In this document: piece by piece, positions 22,900 through 29,729 of the stretch
How positions within the stretch are numbered: position 1 is the stretch's first letter
Layout of the letters: each line of letters opens with the position of its first letter
Assembly: GCA_905234565.1 (NCBI GenBank)
Contig: CAJOHW010000014.1
Location: 1 to 34,901, forward strand
Direction: 5' to 3'
DNA: 34,901 nucleotides
Origin: an uncultured Oscillibacter sp.
GTDB lineage: Bacteria > Bacillota > Clostridia > Oscillospirales > Oscillospiraceae
Position numbers and translations under genes: made by a program
The notes under the pieces: generated by a model
Told to the model about the DNA's origin: nothing
Seen by the model: only the letters and a program-made list of their open reading frames with translations
The model's database searches: none

Positions 22900-23487
22900 A
22901 TGGATACATTCGGAAATCTGGCCTTTCAAGAGGCGTGGAGAGAGGAGCGGATTGGGGGAAAGTTCGTCATGCTGTCCGCCCCCAGCACCAGCCACAACCG
23001 GGTATCCGGAAATATCCACTCGATCTTTGACCGCTTTCTGCGGGGACGAAAGTGTGAGTACTTTCCGGACGGGGAGGCGCTGTATTTGGAGGAGGGCATG
23101 GAGGAGTACCAGCCCGACGGCATGGTGGTGTGCGATCCGGACAAGGTGAAGGAGGACGGCATCCACGGCGCGCCGGATCTGGTGGTGGAGGTGCTGTCCC
23201 CCAGCACGGGCCGCTATGACCGGGGCCATAAAATGCGCGTGTATGAAAAGCACGGCGTCCGGGAGTACTGGATCGTCAGCCCTGTGGAGCGGTCTGTTGA
23301 ACAGTACGTGCTGGAAGAGGGCCGCTTGGTCCTCCGAAACGCCTATTTCCAATACCCGGACTTCCTCCTCAAACACATGAAAGAAGAAGAGATCGCCGCC
23401 ATTCCCACCGAATTCCACTGTACCCTCTTTGACGAGCTGTCCATCCCCATTGAGGAGATCTTCTACCGGGTGACAAGCAGCCAGTGA
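22900..23487 (+). CDS. Uma2 family (DUF820) nuclease-like protein, copy 2
   Basis: A 195-residue relative of the gene before uvrC. It keeps PDGMVVCDPDK, GAPDLVVEVLSPSTGRYD, the Lys of HKMRVYEKHGVREYWIVSP, and so the full PD-(D/E)XK set. The N-terminal part differs (EEWREERIGG-type opening instead of YGDILRSPDEVP), and the C-terminus ends in an ELSIPIEEIFYRV segment absent from copy 1. ATG 22900 follows AAAGGAGAGG. It lies 27 bases after uvrC and is probably in the same transcript. The role is unknown; the flanking of a repair nuclease by two Uma2 genes is the main clue. Confidence 0.85.
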   Translation: MDTFGNLAFQEAWREERIGGKFVMLSAPSTSHNRVSGNIHSIFDRFLRGRKCEYFPDGEALYLEEGMEEYQPDGMVVCDPDKVKEDGIHGAPDLVVEVLSPSTGRYDRGHKMRVYEKHGVREYWIVSPVERSVEQYVLEEGRLVLRNAYFQYPDFLLKHMKEEEIAAIPTEFHCTLFDELSIPIEEIFYRVTSSQ

Positions 23488-23562
23488 CACGCGGTTCCGC
23501 TTCAAAAAATACTACACATATTTTCATATTTTCACACATATGGAGAAAGAAAGGATTCCGCC

Positions 23563-24471
23563 ATGACAGCCGTGAAACGCTCCCTGCTCCCCCTTCTGGC
23601 GCTGACCTTAGTCCTGTGCGCCTTTGACGGCGGCGCCATGCCTCAGCGCAGCGGTGCCCGGGAGGAGGCGCTGCCTGTGGACGCCCAGCTCCCGGAGCCT
23701 TTCCCGGAACCGTCCGCCCCGCCGGAGGAGATCCCCCAGGAGGAGGCCCTGCCCGGCCTTGGCACCGTGTCCCGGACGGACTATCTCAGCGTAGACGGCC
23801 TCTACGCCGACCGGCAGTCCGGGGTCCTCTACTTTCTCTACACCGTCACGGCGGGACGCCGCCCTTTGAGCGTGGACTGCAAGTCCGCCCGGATCCTGGT
23901 GGACGGAGGCACGGTGTACCAGTCCGCCCACATCCCCGGGGCCTGCGCCCTGCTGCCGGGCTATACATACAGCGACTATTTGACCAATCTCTCCCCGGGG
24001 GAGTCGGGACGCTTCGCGGAGACCTTCCGGATCCCCCCTCTGGGAGAGGGGCAGGTGCTGACCTTTGAAAAAGCCCAGGTGCCGGAGACGGATCAGCTGC
24101 TTTTGACGGCGGATCAGATCTTCTCCTTCGACACCGTGGAAAATTTAGCCCTGTCGGCGGACCCGGAGGGCTGCGCCGCCGAAACCCGCCGCCGTGCCAG
24201 CGCCGACGCCGACACCATTGCCCGGGTACACAAGCGGATCCGCCGCCGGTCCTGGACCCTGGAAACCGTGGACTGCCGGGTGGCCTTCCCGGAGACGGGA
24301 CGCTATGAACTCACCTTAAAAGGCGTCAAGTCCTCCGGAAGCTATACCGTCTGCAACGGGTATCTCCGCTGTGACGGCTCCTCCGCCACCGCCTGGATCC
24401 CCTATACCTACGGGGACGACGACGCCTTCTTCCTGGATCTCTTCACCGCCTTTGACCCGGGCGTGGCATAG
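23563..24471 (+). CDS. Predicted secreted protein, function unknown
   Basis: The 302-residue product starts with a signal peptide or signal anchor (about 5-25, KRSLLPLLALTLVLCAFDGG); a Cys at about 19 sits in LVLC, a poor lipobox. A low-complexity Pro-Glu linker follows (about 35-65). The rest appears beta-rich, with many Tyr, Ser and Gly and a basic patch HKRIRRRSW near residue 225. No catalytic motif or family is recognised. ATG 23563 has GAAAGAAAGGA upstream, and an AT-rich 50-base stretch before it may hold a promoter. Secretion and a folded surface domain are the most that can be supported. Confidence 0.7.
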   Translation: MTAVKRSLLPLLALTLVLCAFDGGAMPQRSGAREEALPVDAQLPEPFPEPSAPPEEIPQEEALPGLGTVSRTDYLSVDGLYADRQSGVLYFLYTVTAGRRPLSVDCKSARILVDGGTVYQSAHIPGACALLPGYTYSDYLTNLSPGESGRFAETFRIPPLGEGQVLTFEKAQVPETDQLLLTADQIFSFDTVENLALSADPEGCAAETRRRASADADTIARVHKRIRRRSWTLETVDCRVAFPETGRYELTLKGVKSSGSYTVCNGYLRCDGSSATAWIPYTYGDDDAFFLDLFTAFDPGVA

Positions 24472-24492
24472 CGCAGCGTAAAGGGGGAACCC

Positions 24493-25536
24493 ATGACCAC
24501 CATCTATCTCATCCGCCACGCGGAGGCGGAGGGCAATCTGTACCGCATCGCCCAGGGCCAGCACGAGAGCGCCCTGACAGACCGGGGCTGGCGGCAGGTC
24601 CGGGCCTTAGAGAAGCGGTTTTTGTCCATCCCCGTGGACGGGGTGTATACCAGCCCCCTGTACCGGGCCAGAGCCACCGCCTCCGCCGTGGCAAACCCCA
24701 AGGGACTGCCCCTCATAGACGTGCCGGAGCTGTGTGAAATCCGGGTGGGGGACTGGGAGGGCCGGACCTGGGGGGAGATTGCACGGCTGTACCCGGAACA
24801 AACCGGCTCCTTCAATCGGGAAATGGACCGCTGGCAGGTCCCCGGGGCGGAGCGTCCCCGGGACGTGCTGGAACGGGTGCGGAAAGCGGTCCTCTCCATT
24901 GCGGAGGCCAATGACGGAAAGACCGTGGCGGTGGTGTCCCACGGCTATGCCGTCCGTCTGCTGTTAGGCTCCTTGCAGGGATTGTCCCTAAAAGAGATTG
25001 GAAACACCCCCATTGGCGACAACACCGCCGTGTCCCTGCTGGAAGGGGACGGAGATCATTTACAAGTACTGTGGCGGGACGACAACCGCCATTTGCTGAC
25101 GCCGGAGTATCTGGCCCAGGAGCCGCCCGGTCCCCGGGCCAACGCCTTGGAGACGGGGCTGTGGTTCCGGCCCTATGGACCGGGAGAACCTCTCCCGGCG
25201 GGTTTAGATGCCCTGCCGGTGCCGGAGGGCGGCCCGGAGGTGCTGGTTTTGACGGGGTACTTAGACGAGACGCCGGTGGGGGTTCTGGCCCTGGGGCCGA
25301 ACTTAGGCCGGATTGCTTTGGCGTACATCGCCCCGGACCACCGGGGCCGGGGACTGGGGACCCAGCTCTTAGGCCAGGCGGTCCAGCACACCCGGCGGGG
25401 CGGCGGGAACCGCCTGTCCGCCCTGGGAGAACCGGGGAACCGTTTCCTGCTTCGCAACGGGTTCCGTCCCGGCGGGGAAGGCCCGGAGGGCGGTCCGGCG
25501 CTGTGGGAGAAAGACATCGGCTTTCCGGAACTGTGA
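24493..25536 (+). CDS. Histidine phosphatase fused to a GNAT acetyltransferase domain
   Basis: The N-terminal half (1-195) is a phosphoglycerate-mutase-like histidine phosphatase: LIRHAEAEGN with the phospho-acceptor His9, TSPLYRARATA, the acid-loop Glu in CEIRVGDWEGRTW and the second catalytic His in VVSHGYAVR (about His150). The C-terminal part (about 205-347) reads as a GNAT N-acetyltransferase, with AYIAPDHRGRGLGTQLL supplying the acetyl-CoA pyrophosphate-binding RGRGLG loop and NRFLLRNGF as a late strand. Both domains appear intact in one reading frame. Substrates are unknown. ATG 24493 has AAGGGGG upstream, 22 bases after the secreted protein gene. Family B repeats follow. Confidence 0.85.
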   Translation: MTTIYLIRHAEAEGNLYRIAQGQHESALTDRGWRQVRALEKRFLSIPVDGVYTSPLYRARATASAVANPKGLPLIDVPELCEIRVGDWEGRTWGEIARLYPEQTGSFNREMDRWQVPGAERPRDVLERVRKAVLSIAEANDGKTVAVVSHGYAVRLLLGSLQGLSLKEIGNTPIGDNTAVSLLEGDGDHLQVLWRDDNRHLLTPEYLAQEPPGPRANALETGLWFRPYGPGEPLPAGLDALPVPEGGPEVLVLTGYLDETPVGVLALGPNLGRIALAYIAPDHRGRGLGTQLLGQAVQHTRRGGGNRLSALGEPGNRFLLRNGFRPGGEGPEGGPALWEKDIGFPEL

Positions 25537-25565
25537 GGGGAGCTATTATTCCCCTCATCCGCCTT

Positions 25566-25629
25566 CGTTGCCATCGCAGAAACCCCGGACGAGAAAGACT
25601 TTTAGAGCGCGCTGGCCGTCCGCCAGGAC
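25566..25629 (+). repeat. Intergenic repeat family B, copy 4
   Basis: CGTTGCCATCGCAGAAAC, CCCGGACGAGAAAGACTTTT, AGAGCGCGCTGGCCGTCCGC and CAGGAC in order. It begins 30 bases after the phosphatase-GNAT stop and is followed 28 bases later by copy 5 in the same orientation. Confidence 0.87.
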
Positions 25630-25657
25630 CGGAAGTTTGCCGATCTGATGCCGCCTT

Positions 25658-25722
25658 TGTTGCCGTCGCAGAAACCCCGGACGAGAAGAACTTTTAGAGC
25701 GCGCTGGCCGTCCGCCCAGGAC
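25658..25722 (+). repeat. Intergenic repeat family B, copy 5
   Basis: Nearly identical to copy 4: GTTGCCGTCGCAGAAAC, CCCGGACGAGAAGAACTTTT, AGAGCGCGCTGGCCGTCCGC, CCAGGAC. The AGAAG/CTTTT hairpin replaces the ACAAG/CTTGT hairpin of copies 6-8. It ends 11 bases before a consensus -35 box. Confidence 0.88.
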
Positions 25723-25733
25723 CAAAATTTTCG

Positions 25734-25761
25734 TTGACAAACCGGCGGGACGGGTTATAAT
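25734..25761 (+). promoter_or_regulatory. Consensus sigma-A promoter before the Mn riboswitch
   Basis: Perfect TTGACA (25734-25739) and perfect TATAAT (25756-25761) with a 16-base spacer. Constitutive strong initiation fits control by the riboswitch downstream. Confidence 0.9.
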
Positions 25762-25797
25762 AGAGACTACATTTTATCTTTCTCCCTGTCGGTGGGC

Positions 25798-25950
25798 AGG
25801 GCAAAGGGAGTAGCTTGCGGTCCGCTGTGCGGCGGAACGCGGCATAGCCCGTCATCACGGGGAAGGGCGCTTCCCCCGGGCTGTGCAGGATACGAAATCG
25901 TATGCGAACAAGCGCGAATACAACGTATCTGAAAGCGAGACTTTGGCGGT
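25798..25950 (+). ncRNA. yybP-ykoY-type manganese riboswitch
   Basis: The aptamer landmarks are a 5' strand GGCAAAGGGAGTAGC and a 3' strand GCGAGACTTTGGC that close the P1 stem. These match the GGGGAGUA and GAGACCUUUG elements of the class, except for one fewer G and a C-to-U change. A GTCATCACGGG internal segment and a long hairpin arm lie between. The downstream gene is a CaCA-family exporter, a typical yybP-ykoY target. The 3' P1 strand can instead pair with ACCGCCAGAGTC at about 25983-25994 (12 positions), giving a mutually exclusive switch. Class assignment is from recalled motifs and context, not a covariance search. Confidence 0.82.
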
Positions 25951-26019
25951 AGGCGGCGTCCGGCTGTGCCGGAGCGTCCAGAACCGCCAGAGTCCCGCTT
26001 ATTTCTTTAGGAAAGCGCG

Positions 26020-26985
26020 GTGGATGGAATGGAATTGGCAACGGCGGTATTGTTGTTTCTCCTGGGACTGATTCTCATTGTCCGGGGCGGGGACTGGTTT
26101 TTGGACGGCGCGGTGTGGATAGCGGAGACCACCGGGGTCCCCCGGTTCATCATCGGGGCCACCATCGTGTCCCTGGCTACCACCCTGCCGGAACTGACCG
26201 TGTCCGTCACGGGAGTGCTGGCGGGGGAACTGGATCTGGCCATCGGCAACGCGGTGGGGTCCGTGACGGCCAACCTGGGGCTGATTATGGGCATCTCCGC
26301 CGTGTGCATTCCCGCCGCCGTGGACCACAAGCACTTCGATTTCAAGGCCATTCTCATGGTGGCGGGGGGACTGCTGCTGTGGTTCCTGTGCCGGACGGGA
26401 GAGCTGTCCGCCTGGGAAGGGGCGGTGCTGTTCGCGGTGTTCGGGGCGTACTTCTACAACAACCTCCGGGACGCCCAGGCCAGCCGGGAGGCGGACCGCC
26501 GGAACCGTCCCCAGCGGCGCACGGTGTCCTATCGGCAGGCGGTACAGAAACTGGCCTTCTTCGTCCTGGGACTGGGGGGCATCGTCCTGGGCTCCCGGCT
26601 GCTGATTACCTATGGCAGCAGCCTGGCCCTGCTCCTGGGGGTCCCGGAGAGCGTGGTGGGGGTCACCATGGTGGCCATTGGCACGTCCCTTCCGGAACTG
26701 GTGACCACCATCACCGCCATTGTGAAGCGGGAACCGGCCCTGTCCGTGGGGAACATCCTGGGGGCCAACGTCATTGACCTGACCATGATTCTGCCCATAT
26801 GCGCCATGATCTCCGGGGGAAAGCTGGCCTTGGGCTGGCAGACCTTGGGGCTGGACATCCCGGTATGTCTGCTGGCGTGTATTTTGGCGGTGGCCCCGCC
26901 GCTGGTGAAGGGGAGCTTTTACCGCTGGCAGGGCGTGGCCCTGCTGGGGCTGTACGGGGTGTATTTGGCCCTGCTGGTGGGGTGA
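26020..26985 (+). CDS. CaCA-family Ca2+ (or Mn2+)/cation antiporter, YrbG-like
   Basis: A 321-residue membrane protein with about ten helices and the two inverted alpha-repeats of the Ca2+:cation antiporter family: GATIVSLATTLPELTVS (about 44-60) and GVTMVAIGTSLPELVTT (about 213-229), each holding the transport Glu. A cytosolic loop (about 150-170, rich in Arg) separates the halves. The family exchanges Ca2+ for Na+ or H+; the upstream manganese-type riboswitch suggests Mn2+ efflux here. GTG 26020 is preferred because TAGGAAAG (26008-26015) is well placed; ATG 26029 is the alternative. It ends 12 bases before a bidirectional terminator. Confidence 0.88.
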   Translation: MDGMELATAVLLFLLGLILIVRGGDWFLDGAVWIAETTGVPRFIIGATIVSLATTLPELTVSVTGVLAGELDLAIGNAVGSVTANLGLIMGISAVCIPAAVDHKHFDFKAILMVAGGLLLWFLCRTGELSAWEGAVLFAVFGAYFYNNLRDAQASREADRRNRPQRRTVSYRQAVQKLAFFVLGLGGIVLGSRLLITYGSSLALLLGVPESVVGVTMVAIGTSLPELVTTITAIVKREPALSVGNILGANVIDLTMILPICAMISGGKLALGWQTLGLDIPVCLLACILAVAPPLVKGSFYRWQGVALLGLYGVYLALLVG

Positions 26986-26997
26986 CAGGCATAGAAG

Positions 26998-27026
26998 AAT
27001 CCCCTCTCCCTTTGGGAGAGGGGATT
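26998..27026. terminator. Bidirectional terminator between antiporter and 54-aa gene
   Basis: AATCCCCTCTCCC-TTT-GGGAGAGGGGATT is a perfect 13-bp stem with a 3-base loop, followed on the plus strand by GCGTTTATTT. It separates the convergent antiporter and the minus-strand small gene. Confidence 0.8.
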
Positions 27027-27030
27027 GCGT

Positions 27031-27195
27031 TTATTTGATTTCCAGCGTCTCCACTGTGATGCCCAGGGCTTCCAGCTTCGCCCGGACGCCGCACTTCTGG
27101 TTGGCGATCTCTATGTCCCGGTCAGGCGCTTTCTCCAAACGCAGGAGATTCAGATAGGCGTCAATCAGCATGGTGGCCTGTTCCCGCTCTGTCAT
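27031..27195 (-). CDS. Small hypothetical protein (54 aa)
   Basis: A 54-residue, soluble, mostly helical product beginning MTEREQATMLIDAY and containing EIANQKCGVRAKLEALGI. A single Cys is present and no signal or membrane segment is seen. The start is supported by a strong AAGGAGGAATT immediately upstream on the minus strand; a longer in-frame reading would start inside unrelated sequence. It ends just before the shared terminator. I do not recognise the family. The Leu/Ala helix pattern and strong translation signal argue that it is real. Confidence 0.65.
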   Translation of the reverse strand: MTEREQATMLIDAYLNLLRLEKAPDRDIEIANQKCGVRAKLEALGITVETLEIK

Positions 27196-27317
27196 GGGAA
27201 TTCCTCCTTCAAGACCGTTTCCAAAGAAGGAAACCGCACCCTTCTTTCCGATTATATCCCAGGCAGGATGCTCTGTCAACCGCAAATCGTATTCCTGACG
27301 GGAGGCCCGGAGGGAAA

Positions 27318-27341
27318 CGCCCTCTCCCTTGGGAGAGGGCG
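27318..27341 (-). terminator. Hairpin after the 272-aa minus-strand gene
   Basis: CGCCCTCTCCC and GGGAGAGGGCG form an 11-bp stem with a 2-base loop, 24 bases beyond the 3' end of the minus-strand gene; on that strand it is followed by TTTCCC. The stem resembles the one at 26998, so it may be a dispersed palindrome doing terminator work. Confidence 0.6.
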
Positions 27342-27364
27342 CGCTGTGTACAGGGAGAAACCTG

Positions 27365-28183
27365 TTACGCCTCCATGGACCAGCTCTCGGAGATCATGCT
27401 GAGGGATTCCCCATAGCCGTCGTCGTTCCCCAGGAGGCCGCTGAGGCCCTGGGACTTGTCGGCGAAACTCTGGGCCAGGAGATCCACGCCGGAGGCGGCG
27501 TCGTCTTTGTCGGGGTTCATGAGCTTGTCGAACTTTTCCAGCACCGACTCCCTTGTCTGCTGGCACAGGTCCGGCAGGAGGCCGCCCCAGGCCTTCTCCG
27601 CCTGGGAGTACCCGTCCTCAAAGGCGTTGATCATGTCCTGCAGCATGGAGGTATTGCCGCCCACCAGGGCCATGGCGAAGTTCACCAGACGGTCGCTGGT
27701 CTTGTTGACGCCCCAATAGCCGTCCTCGGAGATGTTGGCGATGGCCTCTTTCTGGGCGTCGGACATCCCCTCCATGTCCTCCTCGTCCAGGTTGAAGTTC
27801 TGGCTGGACCACTTAATTTCCAGGGTCTCCCGGCTGAGGGGATTGCCGTCGGCGTCCTGGATGATCCGCTCAAAGCTGAACGCGGCGCTGTACGCATCCG
27901 CCTGTTTGCCCATGATCTGGTTGGACAGGTCCTGGATCCGGTTTTGGAGTTCCTGCGTCATTTTGGTGACGGTGTCCATATCCGGCATGATGGAGCTGCC
28001 GGACAGCTGGAACAGGTCCGTGCCGCCCTTGGTCTTAGCGGCGGCGTCATCGTCCTCGATGCCCATGTTCTGGTTGTACAGCTCCTTGGCGGCGTCCGTA
28101 TAGGTCCGGGGTCCGGAGGTATTGCGGGCGGCGCGGGTATAGGTGGCGGTGAGGGACGCCTGGGTAATCTGCGTATAATCCAT
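27365..28183 (-). CDS. Hypothetical protein, helical, function unknown
   Basis: The 272-residue product has no signal peptide or membrane helix. It starts MDYTQITQASLTATYTRAARN. Its middle and end are acidic and helical, with DEEDMEGMSDAQKEAIANIS, then LVNFAMALVGGN and a Trp-containing AEKAWGGLLPDL, patterns weakly reminiscent of DUF5610-type proteins. I would not assign it on that. It is transcribed alone on the minus strand from its own promoter, with GGAAAGGAAGG before ATG 28183, and faces gpr across a 245-base divergent gap. Composition rich in Asp, Gln and Ser differs from the Arg-rich neighbours. A structural or secreted role cannot be told. Confidence 0.72.
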   Translation of the reverse strand: MDYTQITQASLTATYTRAARNTSGPRTYTDAAKELYNQNMGIEDDDAAAKTKGGTDLFQLSGSSIMPDMDTVTKMTQELQNRIQDLSNQIMGKQADAYSAAFSFERIIQDADGNPLSRETLEIKWSSQNFNLDEEDMEGMSDAQKEAIANISEDGYWGVNKTSDRLVNFAMALVGGNTSMLQDMINAFEDGYSQAEKAWGGLLPDLCQQTRESVLEKFDKLMNPDKDDAASGVDLLAQSFADKSQGLSGLLGNDDGYGESLSMISESWSMEA

Positions 28184-28255
28184 GAGGTTCCTTCCTTTCC
28201 CGGTGGACGCCGAAAGGCTGTCCGTGTTGGTGGGTATATTGGGATCCGTCCAGAC

Positions 28256-28360
28256 AGGGTTCCATAATGGTTATCGGCAGTTTGTTGTCAAAATTAAGGG
28301 AACCCCCATATGTTTCCTGCAATATCATCGTGAATACAGGGTTCCCCCGTATCATTTCCC
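28256..28360. promoter_or_regulatory. Inverted repeats in the divergent gpr intergenic region
   Basis: GGGTTCC or its complement occurs three times: near 28257, as GGGAACCC near 28300, and as GGGTTCCC near 28339. The last two can pair as an 8-bp stem. Spacings of about 40 bases bracket the minus-strand promoter, so these may be operator copies. No regulator is identified. Confidence 0.4.
28265..28292 (-). promoter_or_regulatory. Minus-strand promoter of the 272-aa gene
   Basis: On the minus strand TTGACA (plus coordinates 28287-28292), a 16-base spacer and CATTAT (28265-28270). It drives the 272-residue gene, whose ATG is about 82 bases on. Confidence 0.65.
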
Positions 28361-28428
28361 CCCGATCCGGGCATCATAGCCCAAAAACCGCGCAAAAAAA
28401 TCAGGCGCAGGCAGAAGGAGGGGGACGG

Positions 28429-29319
28429 ATGTTTGCAAAGCGGACGGATCTGGCGCTGGAAGCCCGGGAACTGTGGCAGGAGGGCGGAGGGGCCGGGAAA
28501 CTCTCCGGGGTGAAGTCCCGCCGCCGGAAATCGGAGGGGTATCCCGTGACGGAGGTGGAGATTTTAGACGCCCAGGGAGCGGAGGCCCTGGGGAAGCCGG
28601 TGGGGACCTATGTGACGGTGGATCTGACCAGCTACTGGCGGCGGGGGACGGAGTTTTTTCCCCGGGCGGTCCGGGCGGTGGGGGGAGAGCTAAAGCCCCT
28701 GCTTCCGGACCAGGGCAGCGCCTTGGTGGTGGCCCTGGGCAACGCCGCCATGACCCCGGACGCCGTGGGTCCCTTAGCGGCGGAGAGCATCTTAGTGACC
28801 CGGCACCTGCTCTCGTCTATGCCCCGGCAGTTCTCCGGTTTTCGCAGCGTGGCGGTGTTCCGGACGGGGGTGCTGGGCACCACGGGAGTGGAGTCCGCCG
28901 AGGCGGTGCGGGGGCTGGTGGACCGGATCCGTCCCGCCGCCGTCATCGCTGTGGACGCCCTGGCCTCCCGCCGCCGTGCCCGGCTGTGTACCGCCGTGCA
29001 GCTGTCTGACACGGGGATTCTGCCCGGTTCCGGCGTGGGAAACCACCGGGCGGCCTTGGACCGGGAGACTCTGGGAGTACCGGTCATTGCCGTGGGGGTG
29101 CCCACGGTGGTGGACGCGGCCACGCTGGCGGCGGATCTGCTGGAGGAAGGGGGCGTGTCCATGGACGAGGACGCTCTGCGAAACGGCCACGGCGGGCTCA
29201 TGGTGACCCCCCAGGACATTGACGCCCAGGTCCGGGACCTGGGGAAAGTCATCGGCTACGCCGTGAACTGGGCCCTGCAAAACTTAGACATTGAGGATAT
29301 GGACGCCCTGCTGTCATAA
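28429..29319 (+). CDS. gpr: GPR endopeptidase (germination protease)
   Basis: GPR is made in the forespore as a zymogen and degrades small acid-soluble spore proteins during germination, so it marks an endospore former. The 296-residue product shows RTDLALE near the N-terminus, VALGNAAMTPDAVGP, GVLGTTGVES, VDALASRRRARLCTAVQLSDTG (VDALASRRRAR and DTGILPGSGVGNHR), and the late GVPTVVDAATLA, all family signatures. ATG 28429 has AGAAGGAGGGGG upstream; the frame is open further up to 28267 but without a ribosome site. A possible sigma-F/G-type promoter lies about 50-80 bases before it. Confidence 0.94.
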   Translation: MFAKRTDLALEARELWQEGGGAGKLSGVKSRRRKSEGYPVTEVEILDAQGAEALGKPVGTYVTVDLTSYWRRGTEFFPRAVRAVGGELKPLLPDQGSALVVALGNAAMTPDAVGPLAAESILVTRHLLSSMPRQFSGFRSVAVFRTGVLGTTGVESAEAVRGLVDRIRPAAVIAVDALASRRRARLCTAVQLSDTGILPGSGVGNHRAALDRETLGVPVIAVGVPTVVDAATLAADLLEEGGVSMDEDALRNGHGGLMVTPQDIDAQVRDLGKVIGYAVNWALQNLDIEDMDALLS

Positions 29320-29324
29320 GGAGT

Positions 29325-29465
29325 TTAAGAACCGAACAGCATCCAAATCAGCACATAGAACAGGGCCGTCACCGCGATCATGGCGGCGGACTGCCAGCGC
29401 TCTTTTTTCGCCTCCAAGGCGAAGCAGAAGGACATGGCCGCTAAGATAAACCAGTTGATGTTCAT
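29325..29465 (-). CDS. Small membrane protein (46 aa)
   Basis: The 46-residue product MNINWFILAAMSFCFALEA continues with a short basic loop KKERWQ and a second hydrophobic segment ending MLFGS, so two short membrane helices are predicted. The start is set by GGAGGG with 5-base spacing on the minus strand; reading further upstream would translate the family B repeat. It sits convergent to gpr, with 5 bases between the two gene ends. No family is recognised. Size and topology resemble the many small membrane proteins of Clostridia with unassigned roles. Confidence 0.6.
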   Translation of the reverse strand: MNINWFILAAMSFCFALEAKKERWQSAAMIAVTALFYVLIWMLFGS

Positions 29466-29522
29466 GTTTTCCCTCCGGTGAAAAAAGTGCGGCTTTACCC
29501 GTCCAGGAAGGGGATCCCCCTC

Positions 29523-29623
29523 CGTTGCCGTCGCAGAAACCTTGGACAAGCACAGCTTGTAGAGCGCGTTGGCCGTCCGCCCAGGACTGGCCGTCCGCCC
29601 AGGACTGGCCGTCCGCCCAGGAC
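29523..29623 (+). repeat. Intergenic repeat family B, copy 6, with tandem tail
   Basis: GTTGCCGTCGCAGAAAC, CTTGGACAAG-CACAG-CTTGT (hairpin), AGAGCGCG, then the 18-base unit TGGCCGTCCGCCCAGGAC three times exactly (29570-29587, 29588-29605, 29606-29623). Other copies have that unit once. It ends 9 bases before the -35 box of cls. Confidence 0.9.
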
Positions 29624-29632
29624 AAACTGTCA

Positions 29633-29662
29633 TTGACAGAAACCGTCCCTTCTTGTTATACT
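29633..29662 (+). promoter_or_regulatory. Sigma-A promoter for cls
   Basis: Perfect TTGACA at 29633-29638 and TATACT at 29657-29662 with an 18-base spacer (or TTATAC with 17). It lies about 68 bases before the cls start. Confidence 0.8.
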
Positions 29663-29729
29663 GGCACAGTGAACCAAACCAGAACCCCCGCGGTTTTCAC
29701 CCCATATGGCAATACAAGGAGGAGATGTT

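Noticed and set aside
29523-29623. CRISPR array
   Set aside because: The 18-base units are directly adjacent without spacers, and no cas genes are present.
29466-29633. N-terminal extension of the 46-aa protein with PGRTAS repeats
   Set aside because: This is translation of the 18-base tandem units of repeat B copy 6; the GGAGGG before ATG 29465 marks the true start.
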